NCBI GenBank assembly: GCA_030762935.1
Contig: CM060897.1
Coordinates: forward strand, 108,342,176 to 108,406,175
From: Hymenopus coronatus
Taxonomy: Eukaryota > Arthropoda > Insecta > Mantodea > Hymenopodidae
Length of the DNA: 64,000 nt
Reading direction: 5' to 3'
Under the pieces are notes generated by a model that saw nothing but the letters and a program-made list of their open reading frames with translations, was not told where the DNA came from and made no database searches. A program made the translations under genes and the position numbers. Positions 43,568 to 53,294 of this stretch are shown here, piece by piece; position 1 is the first letter of the stretch; each line of letters opens with the position of its first letter.

Positions 43568-44110
43568 AGAGGTCCCGAGTACCAATCTGGGTTAGGGTGA
43601 GCTTCCCAAATTAGCATTTTTTGGGGTTTTCCCTTTTCCTGAGAAGACGAATGGCGAGTACCTTTAAGATTTATGGACCTTGGGCTTGTTTGAGCAACAT
43701 TTCATCCACTGCATTCATTCACTGCCCGATATAACCTTTTCGTAGTCGGCTTACCCTCCCCGTATTTAGGACGCACCTAGGACTTACAAGCGGGTGCTTA
43801 GGGGTCAGAAGCCTGTCGGGGAGCCAATACAAAACCACAAAATGAACCTGAAACGAGAGGTCAATCCTCTAGCCAGGCATGAGCATAAGAAAATGGATTA
43901 TATAAAATGCAAGCGAAATGGATGATAGGACAGATGGAGCAATTTGTGGATGAGTGGCGGGGGAAACCGAGGGATCCGGATAAACCCACACAGACGCCGC
44001 TTCGTCCACCACAAATCTCACATGTGGGCGCTTGGGATCGAACCCGGGCCTGGTTAACCCACTCGGCCACGGCGCCGCCTCCGATATAACCTACCAGGTT
44101 AAAGGACGTA
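43568..44110 (+). mobile_element. SINE family S1, split by SINE S3
   Basis: The S1 body runs from a box B-like ggtcccgagtaccaatctgg through ggggttttcccttttcctgagaagac and ttgagcaacatttcatccactgcattcattcactgcccgatataacc to 43736. It resumes at 44081 with CCGATATAACC and ends aggttaaaggacgta. The 344 bp between are a younger SINE. Confidence 0.88.
43737..44080 (-). mobile_element. SINE family S3, best copy, inserted in S1
   Basis: Flanked by a perfect 11-bp duplication CCGATATAACC (43726-43736 and 44081-44091). On the reverse strand: ggcgccgtggccgagtgggttaacc (box A, like a Leu/Ser-type tRNA), cccgggttcgatccc (box B), then aatctt-free body gatttgtggtggacgaagcggc, ggtttcccccgccactc, gcctggctagaggattgacctc, ggcttctgacccctaagcacc and a tail ending gccgactacgaaaa. 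The intact boxes and duplication mark it as the youngest S3 here. Confidence 0.92.
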
Positions 44111-44568
44111 AAAAAGGTTGCTTGTTGGAAGGGTACTAGATACTATTCGCTTACTGAGTCTACACACAATCAAGAATGTAAAGTTTTAATGCGTTTAATA
44201 TCATTTAAAAGCATATTTAGTTTTGGGCAGTCATTTAGCTGGCTTTTACGTCAGACCTATTCTTGCTATGCCATGAGAAAAATTCAAGAATGAAGAATGA
44301 TCAGCGTGAGTGGACACTTCACACGAAGATAGGCGAGAGGAAGATGATCAAAACAATACACGCACGAGGAGCACGACTTCGCACCTGCCGATAAAAGTGA
44401 TATGCCATTAAATCTATCTGTGAACCACGACTAGTTCCTGCTCCTGTCTCTATCTGTGAAGTTAGACGAGAACAGAATTATGTTTGGGCTTTGATTTTCA
44501 TATAAAAAAAACGTTTCATGACGTTTAGAAACCCATAATTTCAGGATAAATAAATTTAATAATTATAC
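44111..44568. other. Unassigned spacer
   Basis: No recognised gene or repeat in this 458-bp stretch. Confidence 0.4.
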
Positions 44569-44569
44569 T

Positions 44570-45209
44570 GAGTCTTCAGACTTAGCGCCAGTGAATGCAT
44601 GACGTCATTGTTAGTTCAACGAGCCTCTTGTTCCAAAGAGGAGGCGTAGAATTGAACCTAGAACTGCATGCATTGCTGACTTAGTAAACTGTTTTTGGCC
44701 AGGACATTTTGCCTTCTTCTTACAGAATTTGCATAGTTGAGTGCTACTTCCGAACTGGAAGAATACGTTACCTATCAGCATAAATGCTGCGATTGCGAGT
44801 TTACGAGACGCAAACGAATGTACCAAATCTAAATATTGGAAAGTTACGATACAAACTCCATTTCACTAAGGTGGCCTCGAAACTGTTGACATACATCCCT
44901 TCTATTCATCGTTTGCTAGTCCTCTGCAAGAGGCAATGTGTGATAAACAAGCTGCCTAGTATGTACTAGGGCTTTTACTGCCGGCGTCCATTTGAAGTAA
45001 AATTTTGACATTTCGCTCAAAACTGTGTTGAGGACTCAGAGGACTTGAAGAGAGGATACTGGACAGTTTTGTGCGAAACGTTAGAAGTAAATCCTACTTT
45101 TTGATCAGGGCCTTGTAGGAAGAAATTTTACTTCAAAAGCTGCCTAGTATTGACGTCATGCGCGGACAAACGACTGGCGGCAAAGGCCGAATAAATCTGA
45201 AGACTCTAT
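44570..45209. mobile_element. Terminal-inverted-repeat element, unclassified
   Basis: Three blocks are inverted at the two ends in the same order: GAGTCTTCAGA, CGCCAGT and GCATGACGTCA (left 44570-44606; right 45152-45206). The spacing differs because of small indels. The interior has short frames on both strands, one with CKFCKKKAKC (reverse, about 44700), but no transposase is recognised. A younger element sits inside at 44963-45136. Confidence 0.55.
44963..45136. mobile_element. 174-bp miniature element with 14-bp target-site duplication
   Basis: Flanked by perfect AAGCTGCCTAGTAT (44949-44962 and 45137-45150). The interior has inverted segments tttgaagtaaaattt and aaattttacttcaaa, and a second pair around ctcaaaactgt / acagttttgtgcg. 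It includes CTTGAAGAGAGG...GTGCGAAACGTT, another copy of the CTGAaGA...GAAACG layout. Non-coding. The length of the duplication suggests retrotransposition rather than a cut-and-paste element. Confidence 0.82.
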
Positions 45210-45658
45210 ATATATAAAAATTGTCGATAGGTGATATTCTGGTTATCTACATATCCTTACATTCTCTTAAATTTTACACATAAATCACTCAATCCCTTTT
45301 GAGGTAAATTATCCATGCATCGAGGGAATAGCCTCTCAAATCCATGACCCTGAATGACTCACTGAGCTGTCTTAAGGGATAGGTTACAATACGGCAATTA
45401 TAGATGTAAATTGTAGAGGTACAGTTGGAGAGCAATGCGCGCTAATATCTGAACGAGTCAATTTCAGAAGAGTTGGCAATTGAAGCGGAGGGCAGGTCAT
45501 TCGCATGTCAGTTACAAAGCAATCCAGTAATATTAGCTAGTTTAAAAAAGTGCACGCCATGGTGATTATGTAGGAGGGACTTTAGAAATGACGCCTACTA
45601 GTATTAAATTAGAAAATCAGGCTTATAACGAGAAGTTATAAGCAATATTTATAGATTC
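45210..45658. other. Unassigned spacer
   Basis: AT-rich with no recognised feature, apart from gagaagttataagca with nearby aggcttataacg forming a short inverted pair at 45611-45642. Confidence 0.4.
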
Positions 45659-45895
45659 GTGGAAAACATAAAAACGGCCAAGGTTTGCTATAAAATCTTA
45701 GAAAGTGTATCAGAGACTACAGATATGTCTCAAAGCAGTGTTAGGAGTATTAAGGAAATAAAAACAAATAATTCTGATTCAACGTTTTTCTCTACAGAAG
45801 GAAAACATCAAGAACTTGCACTCAATCTAATTTCGATTGCCTCAATTAAGAATTGTTCGGCGAATTATGAACAATTTTTGCATCACCAACTCTAA
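45659..45895 (+). pseudogene. Possible DDE-transposase-like helix-turn-helix fragment
   Basis: The 78-codon frame includes ESVSETTDMSQSSVRSIKEI and later STEGKHQELALN. The pattern '..ETT.vS.sTVr.IkkE......FSTpgK' is what I know from the N-terminal helix-turn-helix of an insect family of DDE-type transposase-like proteins. The expected C-terminal part is absent and the frame ends at 45895. The assignment is tentative. Confidence 0.35.
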
Positions 45896-45899
45896 AGAA

Positions 45900-46070
45900 A
45901 GTGCCCTTTGAGGGATCCCGAGTTCGATTCCCGACTGGGCGGGAGGGGTAAGGAATTTTTTCTAGTACAGATTATTCCCTATCTCCCTGGAGTCTGGAAG
46001 TGTGACGCGCGCGAAAGGCAATGTGTTCCAAACGGAAATGCCGCCGATAGGACTATGCAATTAAAGGCGG

Positions 46071-46123
<53 letters not shown>
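45900..46123 (+). mobile_element. SINE family S4, 5'-truncated, AT-array tail
   Basis: It starts just before box B (cccgagttcgattcccgactgggcggg). The body has ttttttctagtacagattattccctatc, ggcaatgtgttcc, aatgccgccgataggactatgcaattaaa and ends in an AT array (46074-46123). Box A is absent; the copy at 60258 retains it. Confidence 0.78.
46074..46123. repeat. (AT)24 microsatellite
   Basis: A perfect AT array that forms the 3' tail of the S4 copy. Confidence 0.93.
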
Positions 46124-46128
<5 letters not shown>

Positions 46129-46662
46129 CTTTTGAACCCAGGATTTAGATGAAAGAAGACTAAGCGCTGGGTACTTCGAGGTCTTTCACAGGTAAGCTTT
46201 CCTTTACTCTAATCTTACGCGAGTGGTGCATCATCCCCACCGCGCAAGATTTCTGTCAAGATATATGAATACACCTATACAGTCATGGAAAAATGATTGA
46301 ACGCTGTAACCTTAGTATCGCTTCGGCCTCTCGGAAGCACACGAAGTTATTCAAGCTGGGTTTACATATGCACGCGCATTATGCTACAAAATATACTTTT
46401 ATACAGCAAGGTAAGACGTGGTTTGTTGCTTTATAACATAGCATGCACACAACAGTAAAACATAAGCCAAACCTTGATAGTTGAGCTGTTCGCTACAGTT
46501 CTTTATAAGCAGGGAAAAGAGTACTCAGAGTTGAAATGGCTGTCCTAACGTGTTCCTTTTGAAATGCTGTGTGCTACCTAGCCCCGTACTCGCATATTTT
46601 TTTTATTATTATTTTGTTTTAGTTCATATTAGTACTCTTTACAACCGCTGAAAATTACAAAT

Positions 46663-46953
46663 AGAAATGGCGTGTTATTTATGGACGCTCTTTAACTACT
46701 GTGGTTCTCAGCCACCCATCCTAAATTGGGCGTGAAAGACCGCTTAATTTTGCTCAGAGACCTCTCTATCAGGCTTGGGGTTCTTTTTCGTGCCGTAAAT
46801 CTACGACACGGGACCAACGGCTTTACTTACCTTCTGAAGGAAACCATGCTAAGGATTTTTACACCCCAAAAAATCCATCGACCTCCGCCGGGTTTGAACC
46901 CGCGACCTTAGGTAAATGAAGTTAGCATGGTAACCATTACACCACGGAGGGCG
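46663..46953 (-). mobile_element. SINE family S2, inserted in the Tc1-like element
   Basis: A full S2 copy on the reverse strand: gtcgccctccgtggtgtaatggttacc (box A), gcgggttcaaacccggcgg (box B), body and tail (cataaataacacgcc). A short ACAAAT occurs at both edges (46657-46662 and 46954-46959), a possible 6-bp duplication. Confidence 0.88.
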
Positions 46954-47094
46954 ACAAATTGATGTAGATTACGTTATATAAATCATTCACTGCGTGAAAT
47001 GTGAAATCTTTTATTTATTGTTCTCGAAAACTAGAAAACAAAGAAAAACACTGCAACCTGATCTCCGGTTGTTTTTAAATGCAACAAAAGGCTA

Positions 47095-47760
47095 ATAAAA
47101 ACAAATTCTAATACTTTGTGTGGTCCTTATTATTTGCTACCGCTTCCCTCAATCTTAGGGGCATGAAATCCACTAGCGTTTGAAAATAATTAATGTCTTC
47201 TACTAGTGAATCCCAAGTGTCAGTCATGGCACACCAGAGTTGTGTAGCACTATTCAATCTGGCACCTGTAGAAAGCCTCTGCTTTACTTTCACCCAAACA
47301 TGTTCAACTGGGTTGAGCTCTGCTGACTTTGGAGGCCAGGGTGTCTACTCTAAGTTATTTGTGTGCTCCGAAAACCACTTTTAAACTCTGACCGACTTGT
47401 GAACCGAATGATTATCCTGTTGGAATCTAATAATACCTTCAGAATAACGCTCTTGAGCAGATGAAAGCAGAACATGTTCTAGAATTTCAGAATAGGTTTC
47501 CTTAGTAAGCTTTCCATGATCACGTTCCAGCATAACTGCACCTTCCCGAGATATCCTTGCCCAAGCAGTAACGCTCGTTCTGGGTACATAAATGCGAGCG
47601 ACCAGTGCTTTTCCTTGCAGCAACCTGTCCCTCTTCACTTTGCCCACCTCCTCGCAGTGGACTGTGGAACATATAAACGCTACCCGCTCTGGTGACCGTA
47701 TAACCCTGTGAAACCAGGGCGAGAACAGCAGAACGTTTATCAACGGCCTCTGCCATTGCT
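47095..47760 (-). pseudogene. Tc1-like transposase, decayed
   Basis: On the reverse strand the start MAEAVDKRSAVLALVSQGYT (helix-turn-helix region) is followed, after a deletion and frameshift, by TSVTAWARISREGAVMLERD and GKLTKETYSEILEHVLL. Next come FQQDNHSVHKS (second catalytic Asp), TPWPPKSAELNPVEHVW (third acidic residue region) and WDSLVEDINYFQTLVDFMPLR. A stop codon interrupts after HKSVRV. The segment with the first catalytic Asp is missing, so the enzyme is dead. Confidence 0.87.
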
Positions 47761-48554
47761 AAATTATGAATGAGTTATAGTAGTGATTGAGGACCTCTTT
47801 CGGTGGCTAATGGAACCAAGCACAAACATTTGACCAACATAGAAAGAAACACAATAACGACAAAGGAACTGTAAACTTTGGCTATTATTACATAATATAT
47901 ATCTACATATTATCTGATACTGAAATTATAGCTAATATAGCGGAAACTCTGTATTAGTATAAATTAAGAATGTGAAATAGAAAATATGATAGAAGAAACA
48001 GTATAAATGGTATAGAAAAAATGTATGATGTTGCAGAGGTTTGAACTTAGGTTTGGTAATTTTCAAAGCGCTTGCTTTACCTATGAGCTATATTTGTGTG
48101 GGCCACAAGGCGTCTGCTGCCAAATTCATATAGGTATGCGCTGTAATACTAATCATGGTTCTTATGATAACGTGATTCATTTATCGTATTCAGGGTACTT
48201 CATGACTTCTGAACCAACTCATTGGTTGATTCAGTTGATTGGGAATTGGTTGCTCCACTTATATGTATAACTACCAATGAGCATAGCATTAGGTAGAAAC
48301 ACTTTTGGGTTTGTTTACTAATTAGCTAACGAAGAATGGGTAGCTTGATGTTTGTTGCAGAATTCTTTATCAGGAACCAACACAATTGCGAAACACGGTG
48401 CAAGACACAGCCTGTTAATGTATTCGACAGGCGATAATGTATGTCGCAGACACCGTTAGGTAATTCTAGCTGCATATTGGAAATAGCGACCAGTGTAAAT
48501 CTCCCTGTGATACGAAGTGGGACTGAAATATTCTGCTCTGAGTTCGCTCAATAT
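47761..48554. other. Interior of the Tc1-like element, non-coding side
   Basis: Lies between the transposase remnant and the right TIR. Only short frames occur, with no other gene recognised. Confidence 0.5.
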
Positions 48555-48915
48555 TTTTTTCCATGACTGTACAAACTTTTAGAATCTTTTGGGAGCATTT
48601 GGTGCACTTGCGTATGCATCATCTCCGATGGGTAAATTCAAAGTGCATCGGAATTGCAATTGTCATTTTCATGTTCTCTTGCACAATGCACATGGTAGGA
48701 AGAAAAGGTATTGTATTCTATCCAAATATCAATACCGAGTTTTCACTAGAAAAGCATGTTTTGGGGCTACCTGAATACAAAAAAGAGAAATTTTAGAAAG
48801 ATGTCCCCGTGTGTCTACGAACACCATAACTCAAAAATGAACGTCAAACACCAACTTTGATATTTAAATTTAGTATATCCCAAGGATGCGACACGAAGAT
48901 TTTCAAGAAAATCCG

Positions 48916-49191
48916 CCAACCCAAACTGCTCTTTACTGGAAACATTTTCGAAAATTTTGACTCTCTTAAAACTGGTCTAAGGATTTTGATTAAATTGCCG
49001 TATTTGAAAGATATGACTAATAAAATGTATTACTTGAATTTCCTGAAAATACTCCAACCCAAACTGCCCTTTACATGGAAACATTTTCGAAAATTTTGAT
49101 CTTCTCAAAACTGGTCTAATGATTTTGATTAAATTGCCGTATTTGAAAGATATGACTAATAAAATGTATTACTTGAATTTCCTGGTAAATA
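48916..49191. repeat. Tandem duplication of 138 bp inside FA
   Basis: Units 48916-49053 and 49054-49191 are about 95 percent identical (ccaacccaaactgc.ctttac...gactaataaaatgtattacttgaatttcctg). The duplicated segment is the 'aactaccctttacatgg...attttctggg' part of FA. Confidence 0.9.
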
Positions 49192-49303
49192 GCCTATGAA
49201 GCCCTCTTCATTCTGAATGACTTTTGCATGACTTGGTACATCGTAAGAGATAGACAAAAATTTACTGCACAAAAAATGTAGATCTCATCAATACACACAA
49301 TTT

Positions 49304-49975
49304 TTTTTTATTATTTTTTTTTTAAATTACAACTAAGCGAAAGCTTATCTAGTAATATTTCCTTCATAAATAAGTTCGTAATGTATAGGCGAGTCTTCCA
49401 CTGAAGGCCCCCAAAGCTTACACTAGTTCTTGCGGTCACACATTAAGTCATTTGGCTTGATTCTTTTCAATCTTCTAACTTCACACTTACTAAGCACATT
49501 CAACATCTCTTTATTTCCATGGTGCTGCACTCTTATATGACGTTTCCTTGCTGTATTTTTTATTTCTTCTGTAACTGTGTCGATCTTGAGATCTCTGTGT
49601 ATCTGATCATTGCGCACATACCAAGGTGCATTAACTATTGTTCTTATAGCTTTATTTTGAAATGTCTGTATATGTTTTATATTAGTCAATTTAGAACAGC
49701 CCCAAAGCTGTATCCCATAGGTCCAAACTGGCTTTAACACCTGCTTGTATATTAATAGCTTATTATATATGTCAAACTCAGAATTTCTCCCAATAAGCCA
49801 GTAAAGTTTCTTATATTTGATATTTAACTGTTTTCTTTTAGTTTCTATATGCTTTCTCCAATTTAGTTTTGCATCTAGTATCATTCCTAGGTACTTCACT
49901 GATTGAACTTGAGGAATAGTTTGATTATTTATTTTTATCGGTAGTATCTTAGTTTTCTTATTCGTAAAGTTGATG
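49304..49975 (-). mobile_element. Jockey-clade LINE, 5'-truncated insertion
   Basis: Flanked by a perfect 14-bp duplication AATACACACAATTT (49290-49303 and 49976-49989). The 3' end lies at the low-coordinate side, where the A-rich tail appears as a T-rich stretch (49301-49325). Only the last 0.67 kb of the element was copied, as expected from incomplete target-primed reverse transcription. The uninterrupted frame and perfect duplication mark a recent insertion. Confidence 0.93.
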
Positions 49976-49986
49976 AATACACACAA
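49423..49986 (-). CDS. Reverse transcriptase C-terminal part (jockey LINE), partial
   Basis: A 187-codon reverse frame without stops. Residues about 30-46 read KYLGMILDAKLNWRKHI (end of the reverse-transcriptase domain), followed by the LLIYKQVLKPVWTYGIQLWG region, then FQNKAIRTIVNAPWYVRN and IHRDLKI. These are the conserved thumb/C-terminal blocks of jockey-type ORF2. The first codons (through the ATG at 49986) derive from the target duplication, so this ATG is fortuitous. The catalytic YADD region is upstream and was never copied, so the fragment has no polymerase activity. Confidence 0.92.
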   Translation of the reverse strand: MCVFINFTNKKTKILPIKINNQTIPQVQSVKYLGMILDAKLNWRKHIETKRKQLNIKYKKLYWLIGRNSEFDIYNKLLIYKQVLKPVWTYGIQLWGCSKLTNIKHIQTFQNKAIRTIVNAPWYVRNDQIHRDLKIDTVTEEIKNTARKRHIRVQHHGNKEMLNVLSKCEVRRLKRIKPNDLMCDRKN

Positions 49987-50315
49987 TTTATGTCCTTTTC
50001 ATGTTTGTTATGGAGGTAACCGTTTCCAAGATACTCCTTGTTAATGGTTTCAGTTTAAAACACTCACTTTTCCCACACAGGAAGTGGTCCGTGTTTTTTT
50101 TTTTTTTTTTTTTGTTTTGTTTTACTCCTGGTCATACAAAGGGAATTTCAATGCAATCGCACAGCGACAGCTTTTAAAACATATGACTACCACTTCAGCA
50201 TACTGTAATCCCTTAGTTCCCTTTTATTTATAAAGAACTTAGTAATAAGTCTTCTTATGTTAATCTCGGTTAGCATGGAGTAGAAAGAAGAATGTTTGGT
50301 AAGAAGTTTGTAGAA

Positions 50316-50512
50316 CATGACTTTACCTACATCTCGGTAACAACTTATTGTTAAAAAGCTGATTTTTCTATCTACTTCATTACCATAAATGTCTTATTAC
50401 TTACTTTCTTGTAAGTAGTAGGGAAGTAAGGGAATACACTAGGTTAGTTGGCAAGTATTTTAAAACGGAAACAAATAATAAGGAATATCTCGTGATAAAC
50501 TCCAAGAAGAAA

Positions 50513-50554
<42 letters not shown>

Positions 50555-51019
50555 CAAGAATTGCGTTTTAACGAAATTTGCAATTTTTGTTTAGTAAGTT
50601 TTTGTCTATCTCTTACGATTAACCAGTTATGCAAAATTCATCCAGAATAAAGATGTTCTAATAAGCTTTTAAGATATACATTTTATTTGTCATGTAAATA
50701 TATTTAATATACGACACTTAAATCAAAATTGTTAGAGCAAATCTGAGAAAATCAACATTTTCAATGTAAAAGGTAGTTTATGGTGGGAAAAATTTTCCCC
50801 AAATCTTCATTTCGCATTCTTGGAAGATACTAAACCTAAATATCAGTTTGGTATTTTACTGACCTTACGTTTTTGAGTTATTGGGTTCATATGTCCCCCC
50901 CCCCACACACATTCTAATTTTTTTTAAATACAGATATCTTAAAAGTGTATTTTCGGTGCAATCCCGGTGTACAATATTTAGGTGGGATGCAATACTTTTT
51001 CTACTTATGTAGAGAAAGC
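50316..51019 (+). repeat. FA repeat, near full length
   Basis: A + copy whose first bases are replaced by the end of the preceding - copy (the two meet head to head at about 50315). It runs from catgactttacctacatctc to the tail (tatgtagagaaagcaaaa). It includes a C run plus acacac at 50896-50910. The SINE at 51032 follows directly. Confidence 0.87.
50515..50552. repeat. (AT)19 microsatellite inside FA
   Basis: A perfect AT array at the position where FA normally has 'aaaaatgtatatgacataaattg', so it grew from the tatat seed. Confidence 0.92.
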
Positions 51020-51031
51020 AAAAATAGTGCA

Positions 51032-51290
51032 TCTTCTCACCCGCAGGTCCCGGGTTCGATTCCTGCCTGGGTCGGGGTATTTTTCTTTAACCAGAATTAT
51101 TCCCTATCACAGAGTCTGGCAGTATGTATGTGAGAGTGAATGTGTATGTATGTGTGTTTGAGGAAAATAAAATGATTTACACCCACAGAAGAACCTACAG
51201 ACGAGTTGTTTCTAATGCTAAGTCTTCGATATGACCTTAGATGATAAAGGGAGCTATATAAATGAAACAAAAAAAAAAAAAAAATAGTGC
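51032..51290 (+). mobile_element. SINE family S4, 5'-truncated, with target duplication
   Basis: It begins near box B (ccgcaggtcccgggttcgattcctgcctgggtcgg) and has the S4 body start (atttttctttaaccagaattattccctatc...agagtctggcag). The 3' part differs from the copies at 45.9 and 60.3 kb and ends in a 15-nt A run. AAAATAGTGCA occurs at 51021-51031 and 51281-51291. Confidence 0.82.
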
Positions 51291-51336
51291 AATTGTACTA
51301 GGTTATATGAAGCGAAACCTCACTTGTTCTGCCTGT

Positions 51337-51629
51337 AAAATCGAAATGGCGTGTTATTTATGGACGCTCTTTACTGTGGTTCTCAGCGTCCCATTCTAAA
51401 TTGGGCGTGAAAGACCGCTTAATTTTGCTAAGAGGTATCTCAATCAGGCTTGAGGTTCTTTTACGTGCCATAAATCTACGACACGGGACCAACGGCTTTA
51501 CTTGGCTTCCGAAGGAAGCCATGCCAAGGATTTTTACACCCGAAAGAATCCATCGTCCTCCGCCGGGTTTGAACCCGCAACCTTGGGTATATGAAGCCTG
51601 CACGGTAACCATTACACCACGGAGGCGAC
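51337..51629 (-). mobile_element. SINE family S2, best copy
   Basis: Flanked by a perfect 12-bp duplication TGTTCTGCCTGT (51325-51336 and 51630-51641). On the reverse strand the order is: gtcgcctccgtggtgtaatggttacc (box A), gcgggttcaaacccggcggaggac (box B), ggcatggcttccttcggaagcc, gttggtcccgtgtcgtagattt, aattaagcggtctttcacgccc, gacgctgagaaccacag and a tail acgccatttcgatttt. Intact promoter boxes and duplication make it the reference copy for S2 here. Confidence 0.94.
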
Positions 51630-51641
51630 TGTTCTGCCTGT

Positions 51642-52041
51642 GCCTTACTAGAGAACCATAACATGCATTATGTTTTGGCGGTTTTTTGTGTGTGTACAAA
51701 TCCGCCCACCCGTTTCCTATCTAACGTTACACCGGGAAACACAGCCCACCAGTTCCTGGACCATTGTGAGTTTTATCATCTTGTTGCACGACTATTGTAA
51801 TTACAGGGGGCGTCTGTTCATTCAAAACGGCGACTTGGTCCCCTCGGGCTGTAGCCGGCAATAAAATAACAGTTAATAATCCCGGCTCGCGCATGCGCTC
51901 AATTACATCAGACCTTATGCCGGTTATTTGCTGGACGCTCGACTCTTGTCTGTGTGGTAATGTGGTTTCTTCCCGATCCACCGAAGGTTTCCGCTACCTC
52001 ATTTGCGGTGTTGCAATCAGTACAGCACAAATGTAAAAAAA
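51642..52041. other. Unassigned, moderately GC-rich spacer
   Basis: No gene recognised. An 84-codon reverse frame (51727-51981) has no domain I can name. CpG content is higher than in the flanks, so an unidentified element or exon remains possible. Confidence 0.4.
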
Positions 52042-52905
52042 TCTGATGTGCTCAATTCACATGCCTTTCTTTACATCTCTGTAACAAATTGTTGTAAGTA
52101 AGCTTATTCTTCTATCTACTTCATGCTAATCGAGATAAACACTAGCAGAAATCCTTATTAGTTCTTATAAGTAGAAGGGAAATAAAGGAATATACTAGGC
52201 TAAACCGACAGCCAAATGTTTTAAAATGTGGTTGCTACGGGATTGAAATTCGTTTCTTTGCGTGGCCAGGAGTTGACAAGTTCCTGTATGGGAAAAGTAT
52301 ATGTATTTTAAAACTGAAATCAATAACAAGGAATATCCCAAAACAGTGCGAAAAAAATTGATACTTATAACATAAATTGTGTGTTTTAACTAACTCTACA
52401 TTTTTTGTAAAGTATGTTTTTGTCTATCTCTTACGTTACCAGTAATGCACAATTCCGCAAAACTCATTCAGAATAACGGTCTTCAGAGGCTAATCACAGA
52501 AAATTCAGGATGTATATTTTATTTGACATGTAAATATCTTTAGTTTTGATAAAATCATTAGAGCCATTTTTGATAAAATCGAAATTTTCGAAAATGTTTC
52601 TATGTAAAGGGTAGTTGGTGGGGGGTTTTCTTGAAAATCCTCGTATCGCATCCTTGGAAGATACTGAATTTAAATAGAAAGTTTGGTATTTAACAGACTT
52701 TTCGTTTTTGAGCTATGCTGCCCACATACATGCATGCACGCGCACACACACACACCACAGACACACACATACGGACATGTTTTTAAACTTTTTTTATTCA
52801 GGGGATTTCAAAACATGTATTTACGGTGAAATCTCGATATCAAATTTTTGGGTGCATTACAATACAGTCTCTATACACTACATAGTAAGTGTAGAGAACG
52901 TAAAA
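52042..52905 (+). repeat. FA repeat, full length
   Basis: Head (tctgatgtgctcaattcacatgcctttctttac) and tail (gtctctatacactacatagtaagtgtagagaacgtaaaa). CA-rich array at 52722-52770. Close to consensus throughout. Confidence 0.92.
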
Positions 52906-53294
52906 ACGTTAACAGTTTAGATTAAAATTAGTGATGGGATCTCCATACCGACGAGAGTATTACATTTCCATGGGGAATTGACATCGATTTGGGTACACTT
53001 GTCATTTTGAATACGCGGATACAAATCGTATTGAATTTCAGAATTGATCCTCTTAAGTGGGATCAGATCGGAATACAGGAAGATTCAAAAATGTTTTTAC
53101 AAAGTTTAGGAACAGGTTTTTATATCAAAACAAGAAAAAATGTTGATATAAACACATGTCCCGAAACACTTCGTTCTCGATTTATTGGGGTTTAAAATGC
53201 TATTAATTAAAATATTTTAAAGTGACGCATTATTCTATTTTTGATGTTTTCAGCTTGTTAGGTGTTCCACACAAACTATAGCAAATGATCCAAA
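52906..53294. other. Unassigned spacer
   Basis: A 68-codon + frame at 52989-53195 has no recognised domain; nothing else is seen. Confidence 0.4.

Larger units (their letters stand above)
46280..48569 (-). mobile_element. Tc1-like DNA transposon, inactive
   Basis: The ends CAGTCATGGAAAAA (46280-46293) and the reverse complement TTTTTTCCATGACTG (48555-48569) form terminal inverted repeats, about 27 bp with mismatches, flanked by TA on both sides (46278-46279; 48570-48571). This is the signature of the Tc1/mariner superfamily. Decayed transposase sequence lies on the reverse strand at 47095-47760. SINE S2 was later inserted at 46663-46953. The length without the SINE is about 2.0 kb. Confidence 0.85.
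48673..50315 (-). repeat. FA repeat, split by a LINE insertion
   Basis: A - copy with a worn tail (ttctcttgcacaatgcacatggtaggaagaaaagg). It is interrupted at 49304-49975 by a jockey LINE, resumes with acacacaatttatgtcc and ends near 50315. It carries an internal tandem duplication (48916-49191). Confidence 0.88.

Noticed and set aside
51358..51699. 113- and 86-codon frames around 51.4-51.7 kb (and similar at 46726-46911)
   Set aside because: They coincide with SINE S2 on one or the other strand and recur with every S2 copy.
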